From contig NZ_JBHULT010000008.1 in the NCBI RefSeq assembly GCF_042684505.1, forward strand, positions 62,001 to 126,000: 64,000 nt of DNA. The letters are read 5' to 3'. A program made the translations under genes and the position numbers. The notes beneath the pieces were generated by a model that saw only the letters and a list, made by a program, of their open reading frames with translations, searched no databases and was not told the origin of the DNA. Below are positions 36,723 to 45,596 of the stretch, piece by piece; position 1 is the first letter of the stretch, and every line of letters starts with the position of its first letter. Origin of the DNA: Salinimicrobium flavum (GTDB lineage Bacteria > Bacteroidota > Bacteroidia > Flavobacteriales > Flavobacteriaceae).

Positions 36723-37568
36723 TTATGCACTCATTCGTTCAACAATAATAGGAATGGATACCCTGTAAAATACCAGCCCCACAAGCAATAAAGAAAAGGA
36801 TACCAGGGCAGTCACGGTATAATATGGCAGGTATTCCGGCATGGTACCGGTTAATACATTACGGCTGGTTAGTATTATTGGGCTTATGGGATTTATTTCC
36901 ATTAGGGCCTTCATTATCCCCGATTCTGGGATGGCATACACTACTGGAGTCGCATACATCAAGAAGGAAAGGCCAACCGAAACGATCTTTCCGATATCCT
37001 TATATAGCATACTAAGCGGTGTTAAGAATAATCCTATGGTAGTTCCAAATACCAAAGCAATAAGGATAGCTAAAGGCAAAAGAAATATGCTCCAGTGAAA
37101 GCCAATACCAAAAAGAAAAACAAAAGCCAGCAGGAGAACAATTTTGACGGATGAATTAAATAGCAATTTATAGATTCCGGAAATGATTAAAGCTTCTTTT
37201 GGGAAATTGATCTTGGTCAGTATGCTCCGAGCAGAGTTGGTGCTCGCCGTTGGAGCGTTAATAGCTTCTACAATTATAGACCAGATCAATGTTCCTGAAA
37301 ACGCATAAACCGGATAAGGGATACCGGTGTCGGTTACTTGGATAGTGCCCGAAAGGTTTAGAAAGACCCACACTGCAGCTGTGGCCAGTGGAGTTATAAA
37401 AGCCCAGATAATTCCAAGATAGGACTGCCTGTATTGAGCCTTAATATCCCTTTCGGCTATCTGCCTTGCCAGAAACCTGGAGGTATAAATATCCATAAGG
37501 CTGGCCTTAAGCAACTGACTCACCTTTAGATTATTCTCCTTTTGATATATTCGGGTTTCTAAAGCCAC
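36723..37568 (-). CDS. wzm: ABC-2 type polysaccharide exporter permease (Wzm)
   Basis: A 281-residue integral membrane protein with about six hydrophobic segments. The N-terminal amphipathic region LARQIAERDIKAQYRQSYLG and the following TPLATAAVWVFLNLSG are diagnostic of the Wzm/TagG family. It forms the membrane channel for Wzt-driven export of a polymer. A typical partner is the Wzt gene one base downstream. Confidence 0.93.
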   Translation of the reverse strand: MALETRIYQKENNLKVSQLLKASLMDIYTSRFLARQIAERDIKAQYRQSYLGIIWAFITPLATAAVWVFLNLSGTIQVTDTGIPYPVYAFSGTLIWSIIVEAINAPTASTNSARSILTKINFPKEALIISGIYKLLFNSSVKIVLLLAFVFLFGIGFHWSIFLLPLAILIALVFGTTIGLFLTPLSMLYKDIGKIVSVGLSFLMYATPVVYAIPESGIMKALMEINPISPIILTSRNVLTGTMPEYLPYYTVTALVSFSLLLVGLVFYRVSIPIIVERMSA

Positions 37569-37584
37569 TTTTATACTTTTTTAC

Positions 37585-38505
37585 TTAATTGATGTAATGT
37601 TTTCCTTTTCTCATATTCAACTCTCTGCTCTTTATGATTTCAGGTATTATTCTTCTGATCATTGTTAATTCTGTGAAATAGAAATGCGCTTCTTTCCAAC
37701 GCAAAAATAAAATGTTCTTTAAAATATCTTTTTTGAGTTCGGCTAGTTTTCTTTTAAGTTCATCAGAAATCGGAGTGGTTATACTGGCAAATCTAACCTT
37801 ATAGTTTCGTTCCTTATAATCCAAATAAGCTTTAGTGAAGTTTTCCAGGTTGTGCTTTCTTGTCTCGCGATCGTGGACAATATAATTGTCTACACTGAGA
37901 CCAATCTTAAATCCATGATATCTTACTCTGCTGCAATAGTTAATATCTTCTCCATAATGGAAAAAGATTGGGTCAAATCCACCGACAGTCTCAATACATT
38001 CCCTGGAAATCAACCATGCCGCTGCATTAATAAAAGGGAAATCATAGAGGTCTTTTTGCTCTTTTTTAAGAACCAGATCGGATAAAAAATATGGATTATA
38101 TTCGAAAGATATATGTTTAGAGAACATAACATCCATTTTGTCCTTTTTGGCGTTTAGGTGAACAGGGCTTAAGACTCCATATTGAGGATTTTTCTTTTGT
38201 AGATCTACCAGATTGTCCACACAGCCTTCCAGTATCCAGGCATCTTGATTCAAGAGAAAAAGATGCTTTGCCCCACTTGAAAGTGCCCGACTCAATCCAA
38301 TGTTATTAGCCCGTCCAAAACCAAGATTTTCAGATTGTTCTATTAAATTTACTTGGGGAAAATTTTTCTTTATTAAATCTTTTGTCCCATCGCTGGAGTT
38401 ATTGTCCACTACAATTACCTGATATTTTGAAACGCTCTGTAAACATTCCTCCAACCATTGAGTGGCATTATAGGCAACTATTATTACGTAAACATCACTG
38501 AGCAT
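37585..38505 (-). CDS. GT2 rhamnosyltransferase-like enzyme
   Basis: A 306-residue GT2 enzyme: VYVIIVAYNATQWLEECL, VIVVDNNSSDGTKDLI, LGFGRANNIGLSRAL, HLFLLNQDAWILEG (metal site) and FFHYGEDINYCSRVRYHG. This is the WbbL/rhamnosyltransferase branch, like 28295-29200. It overlaps the methyltransferase gene by 11 bases. Donor identity is inferred from family only. Confidence 0.88.
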   Translation of the reverse strand: MLSDVYVIIVAYNATQWLEECLQSVSKYQVIVVDNNSSDGTKDLIKKNFPQVNLIEQSENLGFGRANNIGLSRALSSGAKHLFLLNQDAWILEGCVDNLVDLQKKNPQYGVLSPVHLNAKKDKMDVMFSKHISFEYNPYFLSDLVLKKEQKDLYDFPFINAAAWLISRECIETVGGFDPIFFHYGEDINYCSRVRYHGFKIGLSVDNYIVHDRETRKHNLENFTKAYLDYKERNYKVRFASITTPISDELKRKLAELKKDILKNILFLRWKEAHFYFTELTMIRRIIPEIIKSRELNMRKGKHYIN

Positions 38506-39169
38506 GTTTGCAAATTATTATATACTGGAATGTTACTAAATCCTTATTAAGGATCTTGATCAAATTATATCTCCAGTTAAACTTTGACCCTAATGAATCT
38601 CTAGCCCTGAAATTTCTCCTAATGGCCAGAACATCCAAACCGCTGTCGAGAACTAAATCTATGGCATCTTTTCTCGTATACCAGCGCAAATGAGTCTTAT
38701 CAAATATTCCACGATTGTTCCTTGGCCATGTCCCTTTTATAAACAATTGAATAAAGGTTTCAAGATGACCAACATTTGGCAAGGAAATAATTATTTTACC
38801 ATTTTCCTTTAGTATATCTTTAAGTTCCTTTAGAACCGTTTCCGGTTCAACCAAATGCTCTAACACATCCCCAAAAATAATATAATCACATTCAGGTATT
38901 TCTTTTACAATACTAAGCCTAAATCCTTCATCATTTAAATCTCCATTAAATACCCTTTCATAAGTTTCCGCTGCCTCTTTAGACATGTCTTCAGAATATT
39001 CTATTCCATAAACTTTCTGTGCAATTTTGTTCTGTAAAAGAAATTTTCCGGCAGAACCCGTTGCACAGCCCACATCCAATACCACATTGTCAGCTCCTGA
39101 TATTTCTTTAATGATATCATATCTCAAGCCAGTATAGGAAGGATTGTAAACCATTTCCACTTCACACAT
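38495..39169 (-). CDS. Class I SAM-dependent methyltransferase
   Basis: Methyltransferase of about 224 residues: VVLDVGCATGSAGKFLL (motif I), VYGIEYSEDMSKEA (post-I), CDYIIFGDVLEHLVEPETVL (motif IV). This is a standard Methyltransf_23/11 core. A longer frame starts at 39211, but the ATG at 39169 overlaps the upstream stop by only eight bases and removes a non-conserved leader; a start at 39154 (MVYNPS) is also possible. The target is probably a sugar of the exported glycan. Confidence 0.82.
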   Translation of the reverse strand: MCEVEMVYNPSYTGLRYDIIKEISGADNVVLDVGCATGSAGKFLLQNKIAQKVYGIEYSEDMSKEAAETYERVFNGDLNDEGFRLSIVKEIPECDYIIFGDVLEHLVEPETVLKELKDILKENGKIIISLPNVGHLETFIQLFIKGTWPRNNRGIFDKTHLRWYTRKDAIDLVLDSGLDVLAIRRNFRARDSLGSKFNWRYNLIKILNKDLVTFQYIIICKHAQ

Positions 39170-39803
39170 TATAAGGTAGATCTTTAAGCTTTTTAAAAAG
39201 CTGAGAGTCAATCTTTACATCAAGAAAACTTTCTTTTGTTTTAATAATTCCCAAGCCAAAATCTTCTTTTAATACTGTAATTTCCAATTTCTCTGGATAC
39301 TTTATTTTCAGATATTGAATTGTTTTCCATACATCCCCGCACCACTGCCCTGTCCATCCTTCAATTTCCATTCTCTCAGCTTCATGAAAGGAAGGTGCTG
39401 CAGTAGCAGCAGCTTGGTGAGGAGGAACACAATCATGCATAACTATAATGCCATTTTTATCCAAATACTTTAAACTATTCAGAACATCTTTAAGACTGGC
39501 TTCAAAAGTATGTAAGCCATCTATAAAAAATAAATCCACCCCTTTTTCTTTGAACAATATTGGAGCCTTTTCTTTAAAAAATTCATCACTGGTCAACTCG
39601 AAATATCTGTTATTAAGATTATATATGTTCTTTATAACCCAAACGAGTCTTCCACGCCAATTTATCTTCATTACCGGATCAACAGCAATCTTTTTCTTGC
39701 ATCTTAAGGGTAAAAAAAGTCTTCCCCGATATACTCCTACTTCTACGTAGGAGGTATAATTATTTTCCTTTATGAGCTTCTCGATTAGCTGAAACCGATT
39801 CAT
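39162..39803 (-). CDS. SAM-dependent methyltransferase (Methyltransf_24 type)
   Basis: A 213-residue protein with YVEVGVYRGRLFLPL (motif I), KIAVDPVMKINW, VDLFFIDGLHTFEASL and IIVMHDCVPPHQ. The pattern is the same as in 34804-35517. It begins the run that leads to the ABC exporter; a promoter for the plus-strand fucosyltransferase lies next to its start. Probable sugar O-methylation. Confidence 0.8.
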   Translation of the reverse strand: MNRFQLIEKLIKENNYTSYVEVGVYRGRLFLPLRCKKKIAVDPVMKINWRGRLVWVIKNIYNLNNRYFELTSDEFFKEKAPILFKEKGVDLFFIDGLHTFEASLKDVLNSLKYLDKNGIIVMHDCVPPHQAAATAAPSFHEAERMEIEGWTGQWCGDVWKTIQYLKIKYPEKLEITVLKEDFGLGIIKTKESFLDVKIDSQLFKKLKDLPYNV

Positions 39804-39816
39804 TCTAAAATTTAAT

Positions 39817-39824
39817 TACTTTTG
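39817..39824 (+). promoter_or_regulatory. Putative -7 promoter element for the GT11 gene
   Basis: TACTTTTG matches the Bacteroidota -7 consensus TAnnTTTG and sits 18 bases before the ATG at 39842. I do not see a strong -33 TTTG at the expected spacing. It lies in the gap shared with the divergent gene at 39803. Confidence 0.45.
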
Positions 39825-39841
39825 TTAAAACTACTGCCTCT

Positions 39842-40759
39842 ATGATCACCTTTTCTAAACTGGAAAAAAAAGGAAATTTAGGTAATCAACTATTTCATAT
39901 CGCCTCTACTATAGGCATTGCTAAAAAAAACGGGCAGCCCTATGCTTTCCCTTCCTGGCGGCTGGAGGAATTCTTTGATTATACATTTCCAAAAGCCCCA
40001 GAGAATAATAATTTTAAATATATAAAAGAAAAACAATTCCACTTTTATGAATGGGAGCTGCAAGATATGGATTATGACATTGAAGGATGGTTGCAGTCTG
40101 AAAAATATTTTGATATTCCGTTTACACGTAATACCGTCTTTAAGTTTAAAGAGAGCTTTATAAAGCCCCTTCTAGAAGAATACGAATACTTATTTGACAG
40201 AAAGAATATTTTAATAAGTGTTAGAAGAGGAGATTTTATTCATCATCCTTTTTATTTTCAACTATCATATAGATTTTATTTTACCGCCCTGCTAGAATAT
40301 TTTCCAGATTGGGAAGAACGCAATCTTATTTTTATAAGCGATGATATAGCATATTGTAAATTCCATTTTTCCCATTTTCCCAACGCGTATTTTCTGGAAG
40401 GTTTAAGTCCAATAGAACAGCTTGCCTTAGGTTCCAGAAGTGATGACTATATAATCAGTAATTCCACATTTTCCTGGTGGGTTGCATGGCTTGGTGAAAA
40501 GGAGAACTCCAAAGTAGTAAGACCATTGAGCAAGTTTAGAGGAGAAAAAAGTACTCTTTCCAATGAAAAGGATTTCTTCCCCGATAGATGGACCATACAC
40601 GATCACCGGAAAAAGACTATTCCTTCCAGATATTCCAAGCTCTATATTAAAGCTAATACCTATCTCTTGGGAAGATTCATTTACAATAAGCTAAGGGGAA
40701 TGAAATATAGGATCATCAGGCTACCAAAAAAAATTAGGCTGGTCTTCTTAGTACGATAA
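39842..40759 (+). CDS. GT11 alpha-1,2-fucosyltransferase family protein
   Basis: A 305-residue GT11 enzyme. LGNQLF (13-18) near the N-terminus, ISVRRGDF (125-132, the fucosyltransferase HxRRGD-type motif) and SNSTFSWWVAWLG (about 215-227) are the three conserved family elements. It should transfer fucose from GDP-fucose onto a galactose-type acceptor. It is transcribed opposite to its neighbours and overlaps the convergent methyltransferase gene by 26 bases. No GDP-fucose synthesis genes are visible here, so these must lie elsewhere. Confidence 0.9.
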   Translation: MITFSKLEKKGNLGNQLFHIASTIGIAKKNGQPYAFPSWRLEEFFDYTFPKAPENNNFKYIKEKQFHFYEWELQDMDYDIEGWLQSEKYFDIPFTRNTVFKFKESFIKPLLEEYEYLFDRKNILISVRRGDFIHHPFYFQLSYRFYFTALLEYFPDWEERNLIFISDDIAYCKFHFSHFPNAYFLEGLSPIEQLALGSRSDDYIISNSTFSWWVAWLGEKENSKVVRPLSKFRGEKSTLSNEKDFFPDRWTIHDHRKKTIPSRYSKLYIKANTYLLGRFIYNKLRGMKYRIIRLPKKIRLVFLVR

Positions 40760-41573
40760 GCTGGCTTCTTGCCATGCTAATATTTAGAACCTCCGGTAAG
40801 TGTTTTTCATTTTTTAGTGCCCACTTAGTGTATCTCCCGCTTAGCTTTCCTACTTTGAAAAGCCTCCTGAACCTTTCCAGCGAACCAATTGGAGTAATTT
40901 CAACTTCCTGAAAAAACTCCTCTCCTGCTTTTTTGAAATGTCGGCTGCTAAAACTCCTGTCGGGATGAGGATCATTAAATTTCCATTGCTCAAAAGCCTG
41001 CTTGTTAAATTTTGAAGGCCTGTCTCCTACTGGCATATACCATCTTATTTCATCCAGGATCATATTGTTTACTGCCGGTTCAAAGAAACGGGCTTCACCT
41101 GACTCTTTAAGAAGTCGGGATGTTTCGGCTAAAAATTTTCTTTCAACAGGCACCGTTAGATGATGTAGAAAAGCCTTACCTACTATAAAATCAAAGGAGT
41201 CACTTTTTAGTTTATTGTCCAGGAAATCTCCTGGAACAAATTGAATAGGATATTTAAACTTATACTTATTATTTAATTCATCAACAATCTTACCACTGGA
41301 ACTGGCCAAATCATTAGCATATACTCTTGCTCCAAGAGCAGCCATAACAGCAGCATTGTTACAATCTCCGCACCCCATTTCCAACACCTTTTTATCGATG
41401 ATTTTTTCTCTAAAATTATACTGGTAAAGCCCATACCAGCTAGTTTCATGTGTAGTAACAAAATTGAAGTACTCCTCCAGATGATTAAGCCACCAAAGAA
41501 TATTCTTAAGAGAATAATTCTCATACACTTTTTCGTAATGCTGCTTATTTTTTTCCTGATTTGCGTCTGCCAT
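40734..41573 (-). CDS. Class I SAM-dependent methyltransferase
   Basis: A 279-residue enzyme: KVLEMGCGDCNNAAVMAALG (motif I), VYANDLASSSGKIV (post-I), FDFIVGKAFLHHLTVP (motif IV). The N-terminal KQHYEKVYENYS is common in bacterial polysaccharide methyltransferases. Its 3' end overlaps the fucosyltransferase gene by 26 bases on the opposite strand. The acceptor is unknown. Confidence 0.85.
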   Translation of the reverse strand: MADANQEKNKQHYEKVYENYSLKNILWWLNHLEEYFNFVTTHETSWYGLYQYNFREKIIDKKVLEMGCGDCNNAAVMAALGARVYANDLASSSGKIVDELNNKYKFKYPIQFVPGDFLDNKLKSDSFDFIVGKAFLHHLTVPVERKFLAETSRLLKESGEARFFEPAVNNMILDEIRWYMPVGDRPSKFNKQAFEQWKFNDPHPDRSFSSRHFKKAGEEFFQEVEITPIGSLERFRRLFKVGKLSGRYTKWALKNEKHLPEVLNISMARSQLIVLRRPA

Positions 41574-41626
41574 TAATTTTAGATTCTAGGAATAGAAAAG
41601 TATCTTGATAATAAAGTTTCTGAATA

Positions 41627-42439
41627 TTAGCGAAATGGACAAGAATTTAGTAATCCATTCTGAAGATCATTAACAATGGCTTGTTCCGGAAGAGCAGGAT
41701 TTTTCCTGAGGAGAGTTTCCAACTCCTCTACAGGTAATTTTTCAGCAAGAAAGGAAGGTTCATAAACCGGAAGTTGCACTGATTCCAGATAATCCAAAAA
41801 TTTCACCCCATCTCCAAAGAGTCTATTGGAAAATTTGACCCATACACAGGGAATTTCATATGCGTGAGAGACTATAATGCCATGAAGCGAAGAAGAAATC
41901 ACCTGTTCACAGCTTAAAATCTTATCAGTAACTTCTTCAATTCTCATTGTCATAATATCCACTACTAAAACCTCGACTTCACCTTCATATCTTTCCTTCA
42001 CAATTTGATAATCGTGGTAATGAGGTACAATACCTAATTTGTATTTCTTTTCTATAATTGGAGAGTAGAATTGTGGTAATAACAATGCGGGATCTCCAAA
42101 AATTTCAGGACACGTATATCCTCTGTTTATCAAATAATTTCTTGTTCTGGGACCGCGTACAGCTAAAAAACTGGCGGCAGGAACTGGATGGCTCATATCA
42201 ATTATTCCACTTCCCCAGACTATACTTTTCTCAGTAGCATGATGTAAAATGCTTCCAATTACCAAATAGTGCTTTCTTTTCTTTCTATACCAAGGCTTTT
42301 TTTTAGGGTGCACCCATTCTACTGGCCTTCGGGAAATTTCTTTAACTAAAAACCAGGAGAGGAGATCACCATAATTTTCCCTGGCTTTATTCATTAGACG
42401 GGTTTCACTCCACCAGAATAATGGTATTTTACCTTTCAA
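41627..42439 (-). CDS. Polysaccharide pyruvyl transferase family protein
   Basis: A 270-residue protein: NYGDLLSWFLVKEIS, LVIGSILHHATEKSIVWGSG, LAVRGPRTRNYLINRGY, IFGDPALLLPQFY and VISSSLHGIIVSHAYEIPCV are family motifs (PF04230). It would add a pyruvate ketal from phosphoenolpyruvate to a sugar, giving a negatively charged glycan. It lies five bases after the DUF6056-like gene. Confident family, unknown acceptor. Confidence 0.9.
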   Translation of the reverse strand: MKGKIPLFWWSETRLMNKARENYGDLLSWFLVKEISRRPVEWVHPKKKPWYRKKRKHYLVIGSILHHATEKSIVWGSGIIDMSHPVPAASFLAVRGPRTRNYLINRGYTCPEIFGDPALLLPQFYSPIIEKKYKLGIVPHYHDYQIVKERYEGEVEVLVVDIMTMRIEEVTDKILSCEQVISSSLHGIIVSHAYEIPCVWVKFSNRLFGDGVKFLDYLESVQLPVYEPSFLAEKLPVEELETLLRKNPALPEQAIVNDLQNGLLNSCPFR

Positions 42440-42444
42440 TTCTT

Positions 42445-43836
42445 TTAATTTTTGAACTTAACATCTGAAAATCCCTTGTCATATTTCATATTGAGATATT
42501 TGATGTAACATTTTCTTACCCATTCTTCCTTTCGAATCTCTTCATCTCCGGAATTCAGAAAGAAAGTGTTTGAAATCGACTGAAGCTCAATAACTTCTCC
42601 CTCTGCATTCTGAATTTGGTTTTCTCGTTTCTTCATTTCTTTTTTAAGATGTAAATAGTCTTTAGATAAAAACCCCTCGTGAAGAGCAATGTAATTCTTA
42701 TTTTGACTTAGGGAGAAAATAAATCCTACTAAAATTAATGAATTTAAGTACTTCGGAATTCTGAGATTAATTTCTTTTTCCTTGAGAAAACAAACTAAAT
42801 TAAAAATATTGACAACAAATAAAATAAAGGTGATCAATCGCAGAAGATTAAATGCCCTCCATTGGCCATAACTTTTAAAAGTTCCCATCGCATAATACAT
42901 AATAAATACCATGCTCAAGACTGAGATATAAGAAAGAATACCAAGGATAATTGGATTAATAGGGTTTAGTTTCTTTTTAAAACCCTTTTTTAATTTCCAC
43001 AGGAAAAAAAATGTAAAAAGGTAAAAGAGAATCTGCGTAAGACTAAACATGGAGACCCCTATAAATTTTGTCCCATAAAAGAGAGCAACTTTTGCAGACC
43101 CCCATAGATCACCACCATAAGTAAATTGGTTTTGTCTTTGTGTCATTCCCGGCGCATATATCAAAAGTAAGGTAGATACCCAACTAATAAGATTAAGCAG
43201 AAATAACCGAAAATCGAAATTTCTAGTTCTGATGTAATGAAAAATCAGGGTAGACAAAAGAAGGAGATTTGTAATTCCTATCACTAGTTCACTGTTCCCG
43301 TTAATTAGAATGGTGAGAATTCCTAATCTATAAAAGTTTAATCTGCCTTTAAACCAGAAATTCAAAAGTTCCGTAAAAAGAAAAATCAGGAAAATACCAG
43401 ACACTTCATAGACTATAGCAGCCGCATACCAGTAGAAAAACTCGTCTAATGAAGGCAGCAAAGCTATCATAGCAATAAAACTTACGACCGCCAAAAGAAG
43501 CGGAGAATCTGAAGAATCACTCAATCCATATCTTTTGAAAAGGAACTGCATTAAATAGACAAAAGCGCAAAACAATGTAACCATCAATGATATCAGAACT
43601 ATTCTATAGACACTAAGGGTATAGACAGGAAGTAAAGCCATCAAAGCATTAATATATCTACCATTATGCTCTGCAAACCATAATACTACTTGACCTGGAT
43701 AATCGGCCAGAGAGATTCCCGCCCGGCAATAATCATCCATTAAAAGCTGGGTAAATCCCCCAAGAAAAATAAAGGGAAAAATTAGCGCCAAAAAAAGCAC
43801 TACACCTATACCTGTTTTAACTGAAATATGGGGCAT
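42445..43836 (-). CDS. Polytopic membrane protein, DUF6056-like (possible GT-C)
   Basis: A 463-residue protein with roughly ten hydrophobic segments. The first periplasmic loop carries LLMDDYCRAGISL followed by HNGRYINALMALLP, which matches the DUF6056-like family and recalls the acidic first loop of GT-C glycosyltransferases. It overlaps a polyprenyl-phosphate sugar synthase gene by one base. That pairing suggests that it transfers a sugar from the lipid carrier on the periplasmic side. This function is inferred. The C-terminal about 100 residues are soluble. Confidence 0.7.
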   Translation of the reverse strand: MPHISVKTGIGVVLFLALIFPFIFLGGFTQLLMDDYCRAGISLADYPGQVVLWFAEHNGRYINALMALLPVYTLSVYRIVLISLMVTLFCAFVYLMQFLFKRYGLSDSSDSPLLLAVVSFIAMIALLPSLDEFFYWYAAAIVYEVSGIFLIFLFTELLNFWFKGRLNFYRLGILTILINGNSELVIGITNLLLLSTLIFHYIRTRNFDFRLFLLNLISWVSTLLLIYAPGMTQRQNQFTYGGDLWGSAKVALFYGTKFIGVSMFSLTQILFYLFTFFFLWKLKKGFKKKLNPINPIILGILSYISVLSMVFIMYYAMGTFKSYGQWRAFNLLRLITFILFVVNIFNLVCFLKEKEINLRIPKYLNSLILVGFIFSLSQNKNYIALHEGFLSKDYLHLKKEMKKRENQIQNAEGEVIELQSISNTFFLNSGDEEIRKEEWVRKCYIKYLNMKYDKGFSDVKFKN

Positions 43837-44558
43837 TACTTATAATGTTGCTTAATTAAATACAGTTGATAAAGTATTTTATGCCCACTAAGTACTTTTG
43901 AAGTTGACTTTAAGGCATTTTTGCTGATTTTTAATGGGACCTCGACGATTAAATTACGAGCATTATACCGGTGCCTTTTTAATCTTAAAAAAATTTCTAT
44001 GTCGAAGAGCCATTGTGATACAAACTTTTGTCCAAAGCACAAATCCACTAAGTCTGCCTTCAGCATTTTGCAACCGCACTGAGTATCTTTTATAAATGGC
44101 CTGAAACCAATTATTCCATTGGCTATTTGAACCATAATTAAACTAATATAGGACCTAAGCCGAAAGAATTGAAACTCATTATAAAACCCTCTATTGCTAA
44201 TTGCGAAGGATGCTTCTGTGTTTTCCAGGCACTCATAAAGTTTTAACACTTGATGCAAAGGAATATCCAGATCGGCATCTATAAAACCATAATACTTGTA
44301 ATGCTCACAAGCTACATTTTGAATTCCATATCGAATTGCATTTCCTTTTCCCAGGTTAGAAGAAATAGGTATTAAAAAACAGTTTTTTGCTTTTGTAAGG
44401 GAAGATCTTATTATTTCGGAGGTATTGTCACTGCTTCCATCATCAACAAAGTAAAAATCGATTAGGTTATTTTGTTCTTCAATAAATTTCTGAAGGGAAG
44501 AAAGATCTATTCTTTTAGCCTCATTATAACAGGGAATAAAAAGGGCAACTCTATTCAA
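43836..44558 (-). CDS. GT2 polyprenyl-phosphate sugar synthase (DPM1/ALG5-like)
   Basis: A 240-residue GT2 enzyme: VALFIPCYNEAKRIDLSSL, FYFVDDGSSDNTSEII, LGKGNAIRYGIQNV, GFIDADLDIPLHQVL (metal site DAD) and FIKDTQCGCKMLKADL. The DTQCGxK motif marks the dolichyl-phosphate sugar synthase branch. It probably charges undecaprenyl phosphate with a sugar for the adjacent membrane protein. It is the first gene of the minus-strand unit, and a -7 element lies just upstream. Confidence 0.88.
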   Translation of the reverse strand: MNRVALFIPCYNEAKRIDLSSLQKFIEEQNNLIDFYFVDDGSSDNTSEIIRSSLTKAKNCFLIPISSNLGKGNAIRYGIQNVACEHYKYYGFIDADLDIPLHQVLKLYECLENTEASFAISNRGFYNEFQFFRLRSYISLIMVQIANGIIGFRPFIKDTQCGCKMLKADLVDLCFGQKFVSQWLFDIEIFLRLKRHRYNARNLIVEVPLKISKNALKSTSKVLSGHKILYQLYLIKQHYK

Positions 44559-44878
44559 TTTATCTATTATTAAAATACAGCTGAAAATAACAAATTTATG
44601 TTTGGGCCTTTTTCAGAATATCACAGCGCCTCTTGCAAGAATATAATTTTCTGTTGAGGTCAAAAATATATAATTATTTTTTAGCACATATATTAAACAA
44701 AATAGACAAAAACCATTAATTTGCCTCTACACAGTTTTTACATTTTCAAACTCCGCAGTTACTGAGCTCACGGTTCAAAATTGACCTAAAAAGCAGAAAA
44801 AATAAATAGTTAGGATTTATGTGAGCTTCAAAATGAAATAAAAATTGTTATTTGTTCCACAAATCTAAAAGTATAGAC
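44559..44878. other. Divergent intergenic region between two sugar-transfer pairs
   Basis: About 300 A/T-rich bases separate the divergent genes at 44558 and 44879. It contains a minus-strand -7 match (44591-44598). On the plus strand I see no clean TAnnTTTG; TTAATTTG near 44717 has one base too few. No small gene or terminator can be supported. Confidence 0.5.
44591..44598 (-). promoter_or_regulatory. Putative -7 promoter element, minus strand
   Basis: The plus-strand sequence CAAATTTA reads TAAATTTG on the minus strand, matching TAnnTTTG. It is about 33 bases upstream of the ATG at 44558, a suitable distance for a short leader. The -33 box is weak. Confidence 0.4.
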
Positions 44879-45595
44879 TTGCAAAAATTATCTGTTCTTA
44901 TTCCTGCTTACAACGAAGAAAAAACTATTGTTGCCATTCTGGAAGTTTTAAAAGAACTGAAGCTAGATTTCTCTCTTGAAAAGGAGATCATAGTAGTAAA
45001 TGACTCTTCAACTGATAAAACAAAGGTATTATTGGAAGAATTTAAGCTTGCTAATCCTGAAACCGACATAACCATTTACCACCAAACTTCTAATTTGGGA
45101 AAAGGAGCGGCACTTCATCAAGCGATAAAACTAGCAGCAGGCGATTTTATAGTTATTCAAGATGCCGATCTTGAATATGATCCTACAGAATATAACAGAC
45201 TTCTAAAGCCTGTAATTGCCGGTAAAGCTGATGTGGTATATGGATCAAGATTCATGGGAGGAAATCCTCACCGCATATTGTTCTTCTGGCACTCCATCGG
45301 AAATAAATTTTTGACAACTGTTAGCAATGCCTTTACAAATTTAAATCTCACTGACATGGAAACCTGCTATAAATTATTTCGTGCAGAATTTTTAAAGGGC
45401 TTGGACTTAAAAGAAAAAAGATTTGGATTTGAGCCAGAAGTAACGGCAAAAATCTGTCGAATTCCAAAAATAAGAATTTATGAGGTAGGCATATCATACT
45501 ATGGAAGAACGTATGAAGAAGGAAAAAAAATTAACTGGCAAGATGGACTCAGAGCCTTATGGTGCATTTTAAAATACAACACTATTTCAAAGTAA
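44879..45595 (+). CDS. GT2 polyprenyl-phosphate sugar synthase (DPM1-like)
   Basis: GT2 enzyme of 238 residues: LSVLIPAYNEEKTIVAILEV, EIIVVNDSSTDKTKVL, LGKGAALHQAIKLAAGDFIV, IQDADLEYDPTEY (metal site), VVYGSRFMGG and LTDMETCYKLFRAEFL, all typical of dolichyl-phosphate mannose synthase relatives. There is no ATG start; the frame opens with TTG at 44852 or TTG at 44879. I prefer 44879, as QKLSVLIPAYNEE then begins as in relatives. It lies one base before the GT-C gene, forming a pair. Confidence 0.85.
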   Translation: MQKLSVLIPAYNEEKTIVAILEVLKELKLDFSLEKEIIVVNDSSTDKTKVLLEEFKLANPETDITIYHQTSNLGKGAALHQAIKLAAGDFIVIQDADLEYDPTEYNRLLKPVIAGKADVVYGSRFMGGNPHRILFFWHSIGNKFLTTVSNAFTNLNLTDMETCYKLFRAEFLKGLDLKEKRFGFEPEVTAKICRIPKIRIYEVGISYYGRTYEEGKKINWQDGLRALWCILKYNTISK

Positions 45596-45596
45596 T

